A DNA stretch of 64,000 nt from Lachnospiraceae bacterium. Its GTDB lineage: Bacteria; Bacillota; Clostridia; Lachnospirales; Anaerotignaceae. How positions within the stretch are numbered: position 1 is the first letter of the stretch; every line of letters begins with the position of its first letter. The stretch lies in assembly GCA_019422065.1 (NCBI GenBank), contig JAHZEA010000002.1, forward strand, positions 119,850 through 183,849, written 5' to 3'. The position numbers were made by a program, and so were the translations under genes. Below are positions 16,157-25,522 of this stretch, piece after piece. The notes beneath the pieces were generated by a model that was given only the letters and a program-made list of their open reading frames with translations, searched no databases and was not told the DNA's origin.

Positions 16157-17308
16157 ATGAACATTATAAGCGTAAGCTTTAAATCGGCGCCTATTGACAT
16201 ACGCGCCAAATTTGCTTTTACAAAAGAAGAACAGGAAACATTTTACAGCCAAATTAAAAACAATCTGACATTTATCTCACAGTGCGTTATAATAAGCACC
16301 TGCAACCGCTGTGAGATTTATTTTGACGGAGAAAAAAGCGCCATACGCCAAATGGAGCTTTTTATTTGCTCTTTTAAAGGCTTAGACATAGAAAAAGCAT
16401 TAAAATATTTCAATATATACACATCCCAAACAGCGGTAAGCCATCTTTTAAAAGTAGCCTGCGGCATAGACTCAATGGTTTTAGGCGAAGACGAAATACT
16501 GCGGCAGGTTAAAGAAGGCTATTACACCGCTCTTAAATCAAATATCACATCTTTTGAGTTTAACACCATATTCAAAATGGCCATAACAGCCGCCAAAGAG
16601 ATTAAAACCCTTACCGGTCTTTCAAAAACACCGGTTTCAATAGGCACTCTTACGGCAAACGAAGTCTTTAATTTTCCAAAGGACAGCAAGAATGTATTAA
16701 TAATAGGCATTACAGGCAAAATAGGCTCTATTACTGCAAAAAACATAGCTTCCCACAGTGATATTAAAATAACAGGCACATCCCGAAGCCATAACGCTGA
16801 AAGCTTCTTCCCTTCTTATCCTCAAATAGAAATTAAGGACTTTTCATCACGCTATGAATTAATAGATAATGCAGACATTATAATAAGTGCCACATCAAGC
16901 CCACACTATATAATCACAAAAGAGGAGCTTAAAAAAAGCCTTACAGTAAAAAAACAGCGGCTCTTTATAGATTTGGCTGTTCCAAATGATATTGACACGG
17001 AAGTCAGTCAAATGGAATTATGCTCTCTTTACGACATAGATTATTTTAAAAAGCTTTCGGAAAACAACAATAATATAAAGCTTAAAGAAGCACGTTTTGC
17101 CGAAGAATACATTGAAAAATGGACAGACGAAATTTTAAAGGAGCTTTCCTTCAGGCAGATAATACCTCTTTTGCCGAAAATTAATAAATTAATTGAAGAA
17201 AGAAGTATAAATCACTTAATTTATTCACTTAGAAAGCTTGCAGACCGTGAAGAAACAGAATGTGTTTTAAACTGGCTCGAAAAATATGTTGATGAATGGG
17301 GGAAATAA
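16157..17308 (+). CDS. hemA: Glutamyl-tRNA reductase
   Basis: The 383-residue enzyme reduces glutamyl-tRNA(Glu) with NADPH to glutamate-1-semialdehyde, the first step of C5 tetrapyrrole synthesis. The nucleophilic cysteine lies in IISTCNRCEIYF (about residue 48), followed by the substrate domain motif GIDSMVLGEDEILRQVKE (about 97-114), the NADPH domain starting near NVLIIGITGKIGSITAKN, and a C-terminal dimerisation helix. It is somewhat shorter than the usual 410-450, mainly at the C-terminus. GGAG precedes the ATG by 10 nt. It starts a six-gene tetrapyrrole operon. Confidence 0.96.
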   Translation: MNIISVSFKSAPIDIRAKFAFTKEEQETFYSQIKNNLTFISQCVIISTCNRCEIYFDGEKSAIRQMELFICSFKGLDIEKALKYFNIYTSQTAVSHLLKVACGIDSMVLGEDEILRQVKEGYYTALKSNITSFEFNTIFKMAITAAKEIKTLTGLSKTPVSIGTLTANEVFNFPKDSKNVLIIGITGKIGSITAKNIASHSDIKITGTSRSHNAESFFPSYPQIEIKDFSSRYELIDNADIIISATSSPHYIITKEELKKSLTVKKQRLFIDLAVPNDIDTEVSQMELCSLYDIDYFKKLSENNNNIKLKEARFAEEYIEKWTDEILKELSFRQIIPLLPKINKLIEERSINHLIYSLRKLADREETECVLNWLEKYVDEWGK

Positions 17309-17309
17309 A

Positions 17310-17951
17310 ATGGCGTATTTTCCTTTTTTTACAGATATAACAAACAAAAAAGCCGTAATTGCCGGCGGAGGAGAAACAGCCCTTAGAAAAGCCGAAATAC
17401 TGCTATCTTTTGGGGCATGTGTAACGGTTATTTCACCGGAATTTGTTTCCGGATTTGACAGTCTTAAAAGAAATTATGAAAATTTAATGATTATAAAGCG
17501 CAAATTTGTTATTAGTGATATAGACGGAGCTTTTATGGTTGTTGCCGCCACAAACGACAATAATCTTAATGAACAAATAAGCAAAACATGCTTTGAATTA
17601 AAAATACCTGTAAATGTAGTTGATAACACTCCCCTTTGCTCTTTTATATTCCCTTCTATAGTAAAACAGCAGGACATAGTATGCGGCATTTCAAGCGGCG
17701 GAAAAAGCCCTGTTATTACTCAGTATATAAAGGAAGAAATAATAAAATTCATGCCCCATTTTTTAGGCGATATTAATAACCGTATGGGTGAAATACGAGA
17801 AGTAGTAAAGCTTAAAATAGACAGTCAAAAACTGCGGGCACAGACAATGCGGCAGATATTTAAAACTCTTTTAAAAAGCCGGAATTTAAGCAGTAACGAA
17901 GAAATAAACGAAATAATAAACAGTATGGGTGATAAAAATGACATCAATTAA
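17310..17951 (+). CDS. Precorrin-2 dehydrogenase / sirohydrochlorin ferrochelatase-like protein
   Basis: The 213-residue protein matches the N-terminal module of CysG/Met8 (SirC/CysG-B type), which oxidises precorrin-2 to sirohydrochlorin with NAD and may insert iron. The Rossmann motif is AVIAGGGETALRKAEILLSF (about residues 16-35), with VVAATNDNNLN and NVVDNTPLCSFIFPSI following. The ATG at 17310 is directly after the hemA stop and follows a GGGGG site inside hemA. The 3' end overlaps hemC by 14 nt, so translation is probably coupled. Its presence commits the pathway to sirohaem or cobalamin. Confidence 0.9.
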   Translation: MAYFPFFTDITNKKAVIAGGGETALRKAEILLSFGACVTVISPEFVSGFDSLKRNYENLMIIKRKFVISDIDGAFMVVAATNDNNLNEQISKTCFELKIPVNVVDNTPLCSFIFPSIVKQQDIVCGISSGGKSPVITQYIKEEIIKFMPHFLGDINNRMGEIREVVKLKIDSQKLRAQTMRQIFKTLLKSRNLSSNEEINEIINSMGDKNDIN

Positions 17952-18813
17952 AATAGGAACCCGCGGCAGTGCCCTTGCCCTTAAACAAACGGAAATGGTT
18001 ATAAACGAGATAAAAAAAGCCTTTCCTGATATAAAAACCGAAACAGTCATACTTAAAACAACAGGCGATAAAATAACCGACAAACCTCTTTATGCCATAG
18101 GCGGCAAAGGCCTTTTTGTAAATGAGTTTGAAGACGCATTACTAAAAGGCGAAATTGACATGGCTGTACACAGTGCAAAAGATATGCCTTCCAAAACAGA
18201 GGAGCCTTTTTGTATACCAGCTGTTTTAAAGCGTGGTAATCCTTTTGACGCCGTTATAACACTTAAAAATAAAAATCTTTATTCTGAAAATGCTCTTGTT
18301 TTTGGCACATCAAGCCCAAGACGCCAAATAATGATAAAACGCCTTTATCCAAACTGCATAATAGAAAATTTAAGGGGCAACGTTCCTACTCGTCTTAATG
18401 CACTTAAAAGCGGCAAATTCGACGCCGTTATACTGGCTTTAGCAGGAATTGAGCGTTTAGGTATTGATACATCAGAATTTAATTTAATTAAATTAGATAA
18501 TGAAAAATTTGTGCCGGCGTCATGTCAGGGGATTATAGCTTTGCAGTGTATTAAAGGCACAAAAACAGAAGAAATTTTAAAACAAATAAACCACAGCGAC
18601 ACAAAGACAGTTTTTGACATTGAAAGAAAACTTATGTGTCTTTTAGGTGCCGACTGCCACGATGCCGCCGGAGTTTATGCAGTTAAAAACAGCGATAAAA
18701 TTTCCATAACAGCTTTTTACAAAAATTCTCCTGTTTTAAAAGCAGAGACAGACATAGACAATATTGAAAATGAATTAATTAAAATGGCAGGTGACTTAAA
18801 AAATGGAATTTAA
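17938..18813 (+). CDS. hemC: Hydroxymethylbilane synthase (porphobilinogen deaminase)
   Basis: The 291-residue enzyme polymerises four porphobilinogens to hydroxymethylbilane. The N-terminal IKIGTRGSALALKQTE, the catalytic-Asp region VHSAKDMPS (about residues 79-87), FGTSSPRRQ and LRGNVPTRLNALKSGKFDA are diagnostic. The cysteine holding the dipyrromethane cofactor is in LLGADCHDAAGVYA, a variant of the common GGCxxP motif. I chose the ATG at 17938 because the family begins a few residues before IKIGTRGS; a GTG 9 nt upstream is possible. It overlaps both neighbours. Confidence 0.96.
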   Translation: MTSIKIGTRGSALALKQTEMVINEIKKAFPDIKTETVILKTTGDKITDKPLYAIGGKGLFVNEFEDALLKGEIDMAVHSAKDMPSKTEEPFCIPAVLKRGNPFDAVITLKNKNLYSENALVFGTSSPRRQIMIKRLYPNCIIENLRGNVPTRLNALKSGKFDAVILALAGIERLGIDTSEFNLIKLDNEKFVPASCQGIIALQCIKGTKTEEILKQINHSDTKTVFDIERKLMCLLGADCHDAAGVYAVKNSDKISITAFYKNSPVLKAETDIDNIENELIKMAGDLKNGI

Positions 18814-20305
18814 GCCCTTTGTTTATATAGCCGGAGCCGGACCGTCTAATCCTGATTATATTACAGTTAAAACAGCACGCATTATTAAAACATGCGATGT
18901 TGTTATATACGACAATCTTCTTGATAACTCAATATTAAACACATGCAAAAATGGCTGTATTAAATTATATGCCGGCAAATCCGCCGGAAGCCACTATATG
19001 AAACAGGAAGAAATAAACAGCCTTATAATTGAATACGCATTAAAAGGAAATATTGTTCTGCGCCTTAAAGGCGGCGACCCTTTTGTTTTCGGCCGAGGCG
19101 GTGAAGAATGTGAAGCTTTAAAAAAAGCCGGCATTGGCTACGAAGTTATACCGGGAGTTACTTCTGCCACAGCCGTTCCCATGTCAGCCGGTATACCTGT
19201 TACCCACAGAAGACTCAGCCGTTCTTTTACAGTTGTAACAGGACACACAGCAGACGGAAATTTAAAAGACAGCATTAACTTTGCTTCTTTGGCCAAAACA
19301 GGCGGAACACTTGTGTTTTTAATGGGTCTTAATGCCATTAACACAATATGCACAGAGCTTATAAATAACGGCATGGAAGAAAGCACGCCTTGTGCCGTTA
19401 TATCCAACGGAACAAGAGCAAATGAACATTCTGTAAGGGGCACACTTAAAAACATATCTGAAACAGTAAAGAACGATGAAAAAATAACATCCCCTTCAAT
19501 TATAGTTGTTGGTAAATGCGCTTCTCTTGATATGCGCTCAGACATTCCCCTTCCCCTTTGCGGTACAAAAACCTTAATATGCGGAACGGAAAGTTTCTGC
19601 CAAAAGCTTTCGGATAAAATAATGTCTTTAGGCGGTTCAACCGAAATATTAAGCTATGTAAAAATAATACCTCTGCCGGAAAAGCTACTTATGGAAGAAT
19701 TTAAAAACATACAAAATTACAGTGTTATTGTTTTTACCGGACCTAACTCCATTAAGCTGTTTTTTGAACACTTAAATAATTCTGAAATTGACATACGCGC
19801 TTTAAGCCACATGCGTTTTGCCGCAATAGGTCCAAGCACAAAGGAATTTTTGAAAAACTATGGTATTAAGGCTGACATTATGCCAAAAACATATACTTCT
19901 GACGCTTTAGCCAAAGAACTTATTGAAAACTGTCAAAAAAGAGATACAATACTTATACCAAGAGCTTTAAAGGGAAATAAAGTTTTAGGTGAAAGTCTTA
20001 AAAATGCAGGTATTGAATTTAAAGAAATTCCACTTTACGACACTGTATGCCAAAATATAGAAAATATGCCGTTAAATGCAGATTTTATTACATTTGCAAG
20101 CTCTGCCGGTGTACGTGGATTTTTTGAAAACGGCGGAAAAATACCGGCAAACACAAAAGCAGTATGTATAGGCAAATACACGGCAGAAGAATTGGAAAAA
20201 CATGGATTTTTAAACTTTTCAGTTGCAAAAGAAGCCTGTGCCAACGGCATAGTTGAAACAATATTAAACGAGGTGAAAAATAAATGTTCAGATTTAGAAG
20301 ATTAA
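18803..20305 (+). CDS. cobA/hemD: Fused uroporphyrinogen-III C-methyltransferase / uroporphyrinogen-III synthase
   Basis: The 500-residue fusion has an N-terminal SAM-dependent uroporphyrinogen-III methyltransferase (about residues 1-245; AGAGPSNPDYITVKTAR, RLKGGDPFVFGRGGEECE, VIPGVTSATAVP) and a C-terminal HemD domain (about 255-490; FTGPNSIKLFFEHL, AIGPSTKEFLKNYGIKA, FASSAGVRGFFENGG). HemD closes hydroxymethylbilane to uroporphyrinogen III, and CobA methylates it to precorrin-2, so the fusion channels product to the corrinoid/sirohaem branch. It overlaps hemC by 11 nt and hemB by 22 nt. The fusion is known from Firmicutes. Confidence 0.95.
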   Translation: MEFKPFVYIAGAGPSNPDYITVKTARIIKTCDVVIYDNLLDNSILNTCKNGCIKLYAGKSAGSHYMKQEEINSLIIEYALKGNIVLRLKGGDPFVFGRGGEECEALKKAGIGYEVIPGVTSATAVPMSAGIPVTHRRLSRSFTVVTGHTADGNLKDSINFASLAKTGGTLVFLMGLNAINTICTELINNGMEESTPCAVISNGTRANEHSVRGTLKNISETVKNDEKITSPSIIVVGKCASLDMRSDIPLPLCGTKTLICGTESFCQKLSDKIMSLGGSTEILSYVKIIPLPEKLLMEEFKNIQNYSVIVFTGPNSIKLFFEHLNNSEIDIRALSHMRFAAIGPSTKEFLKNYGIKADIMPKTYTSDALAKELIENCQKRDTILIPRALKGNKVLGESLKNAGIEFKEIPLYDTVCQNIENMPLNADFITFASSAGVRGFFENGGKIPANTKAVCIGKYTAEELEKHGFLNFSVAKEACANGIVETILNEVKNKCSDLED

Positions 20306-21258
20306 GGCAAAGCGGTGCTATGCGTGACATGGTATGTGAAACACAGCTTTACCCAAAGGATTTTATATACCCTCTTTTTATAATAGAAGGTGAAAACATA
20401 AAAGAAAGCGTTGAGTCCATGCCTGGGGTTTACAGATACTCCATAGACTTAATGGACGAAATACTTGAAAAAATAGATAAAAGCGGCATATCTGGAGTGC
20501 TTCTTTTTGGTGTTCCTGAGCACAAAGACCCTATGGGCACAGAAGCATATAACGAAAACGGTATTATTCAAAGAGCCATAAGGCATATTAAACAAAAATA
20601 CCCAAACATGATTGTTATAGCCGATATTTGCCTTTGTGAATACACAAGCCACGGCCATTGCGGAGTTATTGAAGGAGAACATATTTTAAACGACGAAACT
20701 CTGCCGCTTCTTGCAAAAATGGCAGTTACAACAGTAAAAGCCGGTGCCGATATGGTAGCGCCTTCCGACATGATGGACGGCGATGTGGCCACCATAAGAA
20801 AAGCATTAGATGAAAACGGTTTTATAAATACTCCTATAATGGGATACAGTGCAAAATATTCATCAGCTTATTACTCACCTTTCAGAGATGCCGCAGGCTC
20901 AGCTCCGGGCTTTGGCGACAGAAAATCTTATCAAATGGATTTCCGCAACGGCAAAGAAGGTCTTAGAGAAATAGAAAACGACATAAACCAAGGTGCAGAC
21001 ATAGTTATGGTTAAGCCTGCTTTGGCTTATCTTGATGTTTTAAAGGCCGCATCTGAAAAATTCGACTATCCTTTAGCTGTTTACAATGTAAGCGGTGAGT
21101 ATGCTATGGTAAAGGCCGCCGCATTAAACGGCTGGATTGATGAAAGAAAAATAGTAACCGAAAACTTAACTGCCATGAAGCGTGCCGGAGCTAAAATAAT
21201 AATTACTTACCACGCCCTTGACATGGCACAATGGCTTAAAGAGGAGTATTTAAAATGA
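20284..21258 (+). CDS. hemB: Delta-aminolevulinic acid dehydratase (porphobilinogen synthase)
   Basis: The 324-residue enzyme condenses two 5-aminolevulinates to porphobilinogen. The zinc-type cysteine motif DICLCEYTSHGHCG (about residues 118-131) indicates a Zn-dependent form. Schiff-base lysines are in MGYSAKYSSAYYSPFRDA and VMVKPALAYLD. GAGGTG precedes the ATG, which lies within the end of the HemD coding region. The stop overlaps the hemL start (ATGA), so the two are translationally coupled. Confidence 0.97.
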   Translation: MFRFRRLRQSGAMRDMVCETQLYPKDFIYPLFIIEGENIKESVESMPGVYRYSIDLMDEILEKIDKSGISGVLLFGVPEHKDPMGTEAYNENGIIQRAIRHIKQKYPNMIVIADICLCEYTSHGHCGVIEGEHILNDETLPLLAKMAVTTVKAGADMVAPSDMMDGDVATIRKALDENGFINTPIMGYSAKYSSAYYSPFRDAAGSAPGFGDRKSYQMDFRNGKEGLREIENDINQGADIVMVKPALAYLDVLKAASEKFDYPLAVYNVSGEYAMVKAAALNGWIDERKIVTENLTAMKRAGAKIIITYHALDMAQWLKEEYLK

Positions 21259-22517
21259 AAACTGAAAATTCCGAAAAACTTTATAAAAAAGCCGTAACAC
21301 TTATGCCCGGCGGAGTTAACTCCCCTGTAAGAGCATTTAATGCCGTTGGAAGAACACCGCTTTTTATAAAAAGTGCCAAAGGCTCTAAAATTACGGATGT
21401 TGACGGCAACGAGTTTATAGATTATGTTTGTTCTTGGGGCCCGGGAATACTGGGTCATGCAAGAGAAGAAGTAATTGGAGCCGTTCAGGAAGCCTGCAAA
21501 TATGGCTTAACATACGGCGCACCTACTGAAAAAGAGTCAATACTTGCCGAAATGGTAATGAGCCTTATGCCCCACATTGAAATGCTTCGTCTTGTATCCA
21601 GCGGAACTGAGGCAGTAATGAGTGCCGTAAGAGCCGCAAGGGGCTACACAGGCCGGGATTTTATAATTAAGTTTACAGGCTGTTACCATGGCCACAGTGA
21701 CGGGCTTCTTGTAAAATCCGGTTCAGGTTTAATTACAAATGCTGTTGCCGACAGTGCCGGAGTGCCTAAGGCATATACTCAGTGCACACTTGTAGCAGAG
21801 TACAACAACAAAAAATCCGTTGAGGAATTATTCGAAAAATATCCTAACCAAATAGCCTGCCTTGTTGTAGAGCCTGTTGCAGCAAACATGGGTGTTGTAC
21901 CGCCTAAAGACGGATTTCTTGAATTTTTAAGAGATATAACAGCAAAAAACAATACTGTTTTAATATTCGACGAAGTAATAACCGGCTTCCGTCTTGCCCT
22001 TGGCGGTGCTTCTGAGTATTACGGTGTTAAGCCGGATATGGTAACACTTGGCAAAATAGTTGGCGGCGGAATGCCGGTAGGAGCTTACGGCGGCAGAAAA
22101 GAAATTATGCAGACTGTATCCCCTGTTGGAAAAGTTTATCAGGCCGGAACACTTTCAGGCAATCCTATAGCCGTTACAGCCGGAATAGAAACACTTAAAA
22201 TACTTATTGACGACCCTAAAATTTACGAACGTATAGACAAAAAAGCTTCTGAAATAGAAAAAGCCTTTATATCAACAGGCAAAGTAAAAGTAAACCGTGT
22301 TGGCTCATTGATGAGTGCATTTTTTACAAAAGAACCTGTTACAGACTACAAAAGTGCCATGTCTTCCGATACAAAAGAATACGCAAAGTACTTTTCTTAC
22401 ATGCTTGAAAAAGGAGTTTATGTTGCACCTTCGCAGTTTGAAGCAATGTTTATTTCTGATGCTCATACCGATGAGGATATTCAAAAAACCGTTAATTCAA
22501 TACTAAGTTTTAAATAA
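21255..22517 (+). CDS. hemL: Glutamate-1-semialdehyde 2,1-aminomutase
   Basis: The 420-residue PLP enzyme converts glutamate-1-semialdehyde to 5-aminolevulinate. Diagnostic segments are LMPGGVNSPVRAF, SSGTEAVMSAVRAARGYTGR (about residues 116-135), the cofactor aspartate in LIFDEVITGFR, and the PLP lysine in TLGKIVGGGMPVGAYGG (about 266). GAGG precedes the ATG. It closes the operon and is followed by a terminator. With hemA it supplies ALA by the C5 route. No hemE or later haem genes are in the window. Confidence 0.97.
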   Translation: MKTENSEKLYKKAVTLMPGGVNSPVRAFNAVGRTPLFIKSAKGSKITDVDGNEFIDYVCSWGPGILGHAREEVIGAVQEACKYGLTYGAPTEKESILAEMVMSLMPHIEMLRLVSSGTEAVMSAVRAARGYTGRDFIIKFTGCYHGHSDGLLVKSGSGLITNAVADSAGVPKAYTQCTLVAEYNNKKSVEELFEKYPNQIACLVVEPVAANMGVVPPKDGFLEFLRDITAKNNTVLIFDEVITGFRLALGGASEYYGVKPDMVTLGKIVGGGMPVGAYGGRKEIMQTVSPVGKVYQAGTLSGNPIAVTAGIETLKILIDDPKIYERIDKKASEIEKAFISTGKVKVNRVGSLMSAFFTKEPVTDYKSAMSSDTKEYAKYFSYMLEKGVYVAPSQFEAMFISDAHTDEDIQKTVNSILSFK

Positions 22518-22523
22518 AACAAA

Positions 22524-22554
22524 GCCATAGGAAAAAATCCTATGGCCTTTTTTT
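22524..22554. terminator. Bidirectional terminator between hemL and the symporter
   Basis: The stem GCCATAGG/CCTATGGC (22524-22531 with 22539-22546) is followed by seven T residues on the plus strand, and T-rich sequence follows on the minus strand. It ends the hem operon and, less strongly, the convergent symporter gene. Confidence 0.8.
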
Positions 22555-22607
22555 GCATGTCATAATTGCATATATTGATTATTTTGTTAAAATCAATCAA
22601 CCTGATA

Positions 22608-24125
22608 TTATTTTCCGCTTGTTGTATAAGCTTCTGCTACTTCTTTACGAAGCTCTGCTCTTATAGCTTCTTCCTGAGCTGCTATCTGTGGGTTATCCTC
22701 ATAGAATACATAGAAGTTAGGGTCAACTTTGCCCTTTCCAAGATAACGAGCCTGATAGTCCTTGAATATATTGAAGAACTTGTTTCTAAGTATAAACAGA
22801 GCTATAAGGTTGAAAGCTACAGGTCCGGCTGTAACTATACTTACTATTGTCCAGAACATTGTAGCGTCCTGACCTGTAAATACAATGTATGCTGTAACCA
22901 CAACGTTCATAAGAGGGAAATAAATCTTGAATATTGTTACAATTTTATCCCTTAATACAGGTTTGTGGCGGAACATATATTTAATTACAGTTGTATAATA
23001 AACATAGTATCCTGTTGTTGTTGTAAGACCAAACATAACAGCCATTATAGCTATAAAGTATGCAGCAAAGCTTCCGAACATTGTCTCATAAGCAGCTATT
23101 GTAAGAGTAGCGCCTGTAAGACCTGTATCAAGAACGCCTGAGCATGCAACAGCAAGAGCTGTTACTGAACATACAATTAATGTATCAACAAAAACTTCAA
23201 ATGAACCCCAAAGACCCTGACGGATAGGATGCTCACAGTCTGCTGAACCATGAATAAGTGGTGATGAACCCATACCAGCTTCATTTGAGTTCATTGAACG
23301 AGAAACACCTGAGTTCATGGCCTGAATTACACTGGCTCCAAGGAAGCCTCCGAAAGCTGCTGAACCTGTAAAAGCGTCGTGGAAAATGCTTACTATTGCT
23401 GATGGAAGATTCTGAATATTTAATATAATTAATACAATTCCGGCTAAAAGATAAATTACACACATAAAAGGAACGCATTTTGTAGCAAAGTTTACAGCTC
23501 CCTGTCTTCCGCTCCAGATAAGGTAAAGAACTACAGCAGTATAAATTGAAACAACAACTACCATATTCCAGCCAAATGAAGCATGAAGTATTTCTGCTAT
23601 TGTAAAACCTTGAGAACCCTGTACTGTCTGTAAAACAAAGAAGAATGAGAAACAAATAGCCAAAGGTCCACCAATTTTAAGGCCCATATCACGGAGAATA
23701 CCTTTTTCCATGTAGTACATAGGACCGCCGTAATAGTTCTCGTTCTCATCTTTTGAACGATAGTAGCAGCCAAGGGCAACCTCAACTATTTTTACCATCA
23801 TTCCAAAAAATGCCCAAAGCCATAACCAGAACACGGCACCGTATCCGCCTGTAGCCATAGCTGTTGCAACACCGGCTATGTTGGCACAGCCTACACAACC
23901 ACCAATAGCAACGCATACAGCCTCAAAAGGTGAAACTGACTTTTCATCTTTTTTCCTTGCCTCTTTACTCGTAAGGCTGCCGAGTGTGTTTTTCATTACG
24001 TGGCCAAAATGAGTGAATGTAAAAAATCCACTTCTTGCTGTAAAGTAAAGGCCTATAATCATAACGAAAAGTATGAACGGCGCACCCCAAATAAAGTTAT
24101 TAAGACTTATTAAAAAATCACCCAC
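22608..24125 (-). CDS. Sodium:alanine/glycine symporter family (AGCS) protein
   Basis: The 505-residue membrane protein has 10-11 hydrophobic segments and AGCS family markers: a first helix ending FTARSGFFTFTHFGHV, CVGCANIAGVATAMATGGYG (about residues 78-97), YGGPMYYMEKGI, and NSNEAGMGSSPLIHGSA. It would import alanine, glycine or a similar amino acid with Na+. The C-terminal tail (about 465-505) is hydrophilic and longer than usual. The start is GTG at 24125, following AGGGGGG by about 9 nt; the nearby ATG is out of frame. It is monocistronic, convergent with the hem operon. Confidence 0.93.
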   Translation of the reverse strand: MGDFLISLNNFIWGAPFILFVMIIGLYFTARSGFFTFTHFGHVMKNTLGSLTSKEARKKDEKSVSPFEAVCVAIGGCVGCANIAGVATAMATGGYGAVFWLWLWAFFGMMVKIVEVALGCYYRSKDENENYYGGPMYYMEKGILRDMGLKIGGPLAICFSFFFVLQTVQGSQGFTIAEILHASFGWNMVVVVSIYTAVVLYLIWSGRQGAVNFATKCVPFMCVIYLLAGIVLIILNIQNLPSAIVSIFHDAFTGSAAFGGFLGASVIQAMNSGVSRSMNSNEAGMGSSPLIHGSADCEHPIRQGLWGSFEVFVDTLIVCSVTALAVACSGVLDTGLTGATLTIAAYETMFGSFAAYFIAIMAVMFGLTTTTGYYVYYTTVIKYMFRHKPVLRDKIVTIFKIYFPLMNVVVTAYIVFTGQDATMFWTIVSIVTAGPVAFNLIALFILRNKFFNIFKDYQARYLGKGKVDPNFYVFYEDNPQIAAQEEAIRAELRKEVAEAYTTSGK

Positions 24126-24199
24126 ATAAATCGCCCCCCTCTGATTTTAGTTTTAATTGAGTGAAATTTTATAAAGCTTAATTAATGCTTTACAGTCAC

Positions 24200-24230
24200 A
24201 TTATACTTTTAGTACCTACAAATAGGTCAA
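24200..24230 (-). promoter_or_regulatory. Possible promoter of the symporter gene
   Basis: The minus strand has TTGACC (24230-24225) and TATAAT (24205-24200), with a rather long 19-nt spacer, about 75 nt before the GTG start. Confidence 0.4.
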
Positions 24231-24882
24231 TTGCTAATATATCAATATATTAAATATATATTTGTATATCTTTTACTATAAGATTATTTATAATTTAGCA
24301 CTAATACTTAATTTATTAATGTATTTTTGTTTATAAATAAGTGACTGAACTTATTCTACATGGATTGTTAAAATACTTATTAAAATACCACATTGTTTTT
24401 TTTAAGTTTTTTAAAGTCTATTGCTGAAATAGAGTTTAGTCGTTTTAAAAAATATAACATACAAATACATTAATTTTCAGTATATATTGCGTTTTTGTGT
24501 TGATTTCAATACAATAAATTAAAAATTTATAAATTAATTTTCAGTGAAAATTTTAGTGCTGTTTTTATATAATATACACTTGATTAGAGCTAAATTAAAA
24601 CATTCTCAAAACTCTATTCTAAAGAATACAGTTTTTTAAGGCTTTTTTTGATATATTTTTAAACCATAAGTATGTATATAAAATAGTTTTGTACCGTTTG
24701 AAAGTTAAGAAAATGCTGAAAATTAAGGATTTTTTAATTTAATATGCTTATGAAATTTATTTCCAGCAATAAAAAACTATAAATTTTAGGGCTTTTATAA
24801 TTTTATCATAAGTATATTAAAATATATTCTAACAATACTGATTGATATTCTGTGTGCTCTTTAATTATTAAATAGAAAAAAC
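24231..24882. other. AT-rich intergenic stretch without recognisable gene
   Basis: About 650 nt, made mostly of A and T, lie between the symporter promoter and the ACT-protein terminator. No open frame with a ribosome site, tRNA-like cloverleaf or tandem repeat was found on either strand. It may be an old gene remnant eroded beyond recognition, or simply spacer. Confidence 0.5.
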
Positions 24883-24916
24883 CTAAAAAAGGGCAGTCAA
24901 ACTAGACCACACCCTT
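24883..24916 (-). terminator. Intrinsic terminator of the ACT-protein gene
   Basis: On the minus strand AAGGG and TGGTC pair with GACTG and CCCTT around a short loop (24916-24889), with a 2-nt bulge, followed by a run of six T. Confidence 0.65.
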
Positions 24917-24946
24917 ATATTTTTGAATATACAATACTATTATAAT

Positions 24947-25321
24947 TTATTTTAAATGCTTTATATTTATTCCACTTTCTGCTAATGCCTTAACTGCCTT
25001 AGGCATATTTTCAGCTTTAACAAGTATATAATCTGTATTATACGTAGAAACAGCAAATATACCTATTTTGTTTTCAGATAGTACTTTTGAAATAGAATAC
25101 AGTATTCCAATAAGTGAAAAGTCAAGTATTCCACATATTCTAAAGCATCTCCATGCTTTATCTTCGCATATAACTTCTTTAGGAACACTCTCGCAGGGAC
25201 AAACAACAGATATTTCCTCATCTGTATGTGACAAAAATACAAATTCTCTGTTTAAGTCTATTTGGCTTAAATCATTAATTTTACATATAGAAAAATCAAA
25301 AGGAAGTATTTCTATATCCAT
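24947..25321 (-). CDS. ACT-domain protein (tandem ACT, amino-acid-sensing type)
   Basis: The 124-residue cytosolic protein looks like the small two-ACT proteins of COG3603, related to the CASTOR arginine sensors. The second half (ILDFSLIGILYSISKVLSEN, then IGIFAVSTYNTDYILVK) shows the typical ACT beta-alpha-beta pattern for ligand binding; the first half is more divergent. No catalytic domain is attached, so it should sense or buffer an amino acid. The ATG follows AAGGTG by about 6 nt. It is isolated, with its own terminator, and lies near an amino-acid symporter. Assignment is from the fold pattern, not from a search. Confidence 0.65.
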   Translation of the reverse strand: MDIEILPFDFSICKINDLSQIDLNREFVFLSHTDEEISVVCPCESVPKEVICEDKAWRCFRICGILDFSLIGILYSISKVLSENKIGIFAVSTYNTDYILVKAENMPKAVKALAESGINIKHLK

Positions 25322-25417
25322 TTAATCACCTTCAGTTTAAATTAACAGCTGTAAATCTATTTATTATTGCCGCATAACTTTTTAAAAGCACAAAAAACAG
25401 AAATTTCTATTCATACT

Positions 25418-25446
25418 GCGGCTTTTTTAAACAAAATAAAAGCCGC
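25418..25446. terminator. Hairpin between the ACT and HAD genes
   Basis: GCGGCTTTT and AAAAGCCGC (25418-25426 with 25438-25446) form a 9-bp stem whose T-rich arm could terminate transcription of the minus-strand HAD gene, which stops about 76 nt earlier. There is no T-tract after the stem, so its efficiency is uncertain. Confidence 0.45.
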
Positions 25447-25522
25447 GCCCTCAAAAACTTACGTTTTTAAAAGCACGACTTTCCCCCAATTATCTTATTC
25501 TGCTCTAAGCTTTATATTAAAA

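Noticed and set aside
19138..19545. Minus-strand frame of 135 codons opposite cobA/hemD
   Set aside because: Antisense shadow; no ribosome site, no recognisable domain.
22566..22955. Plus-strand frame of 129 codons opposite the symporter 3' end
   Set aside because: Cys- and Tyr-rich low-quality translation lying mostly antisense to the symporter gene.
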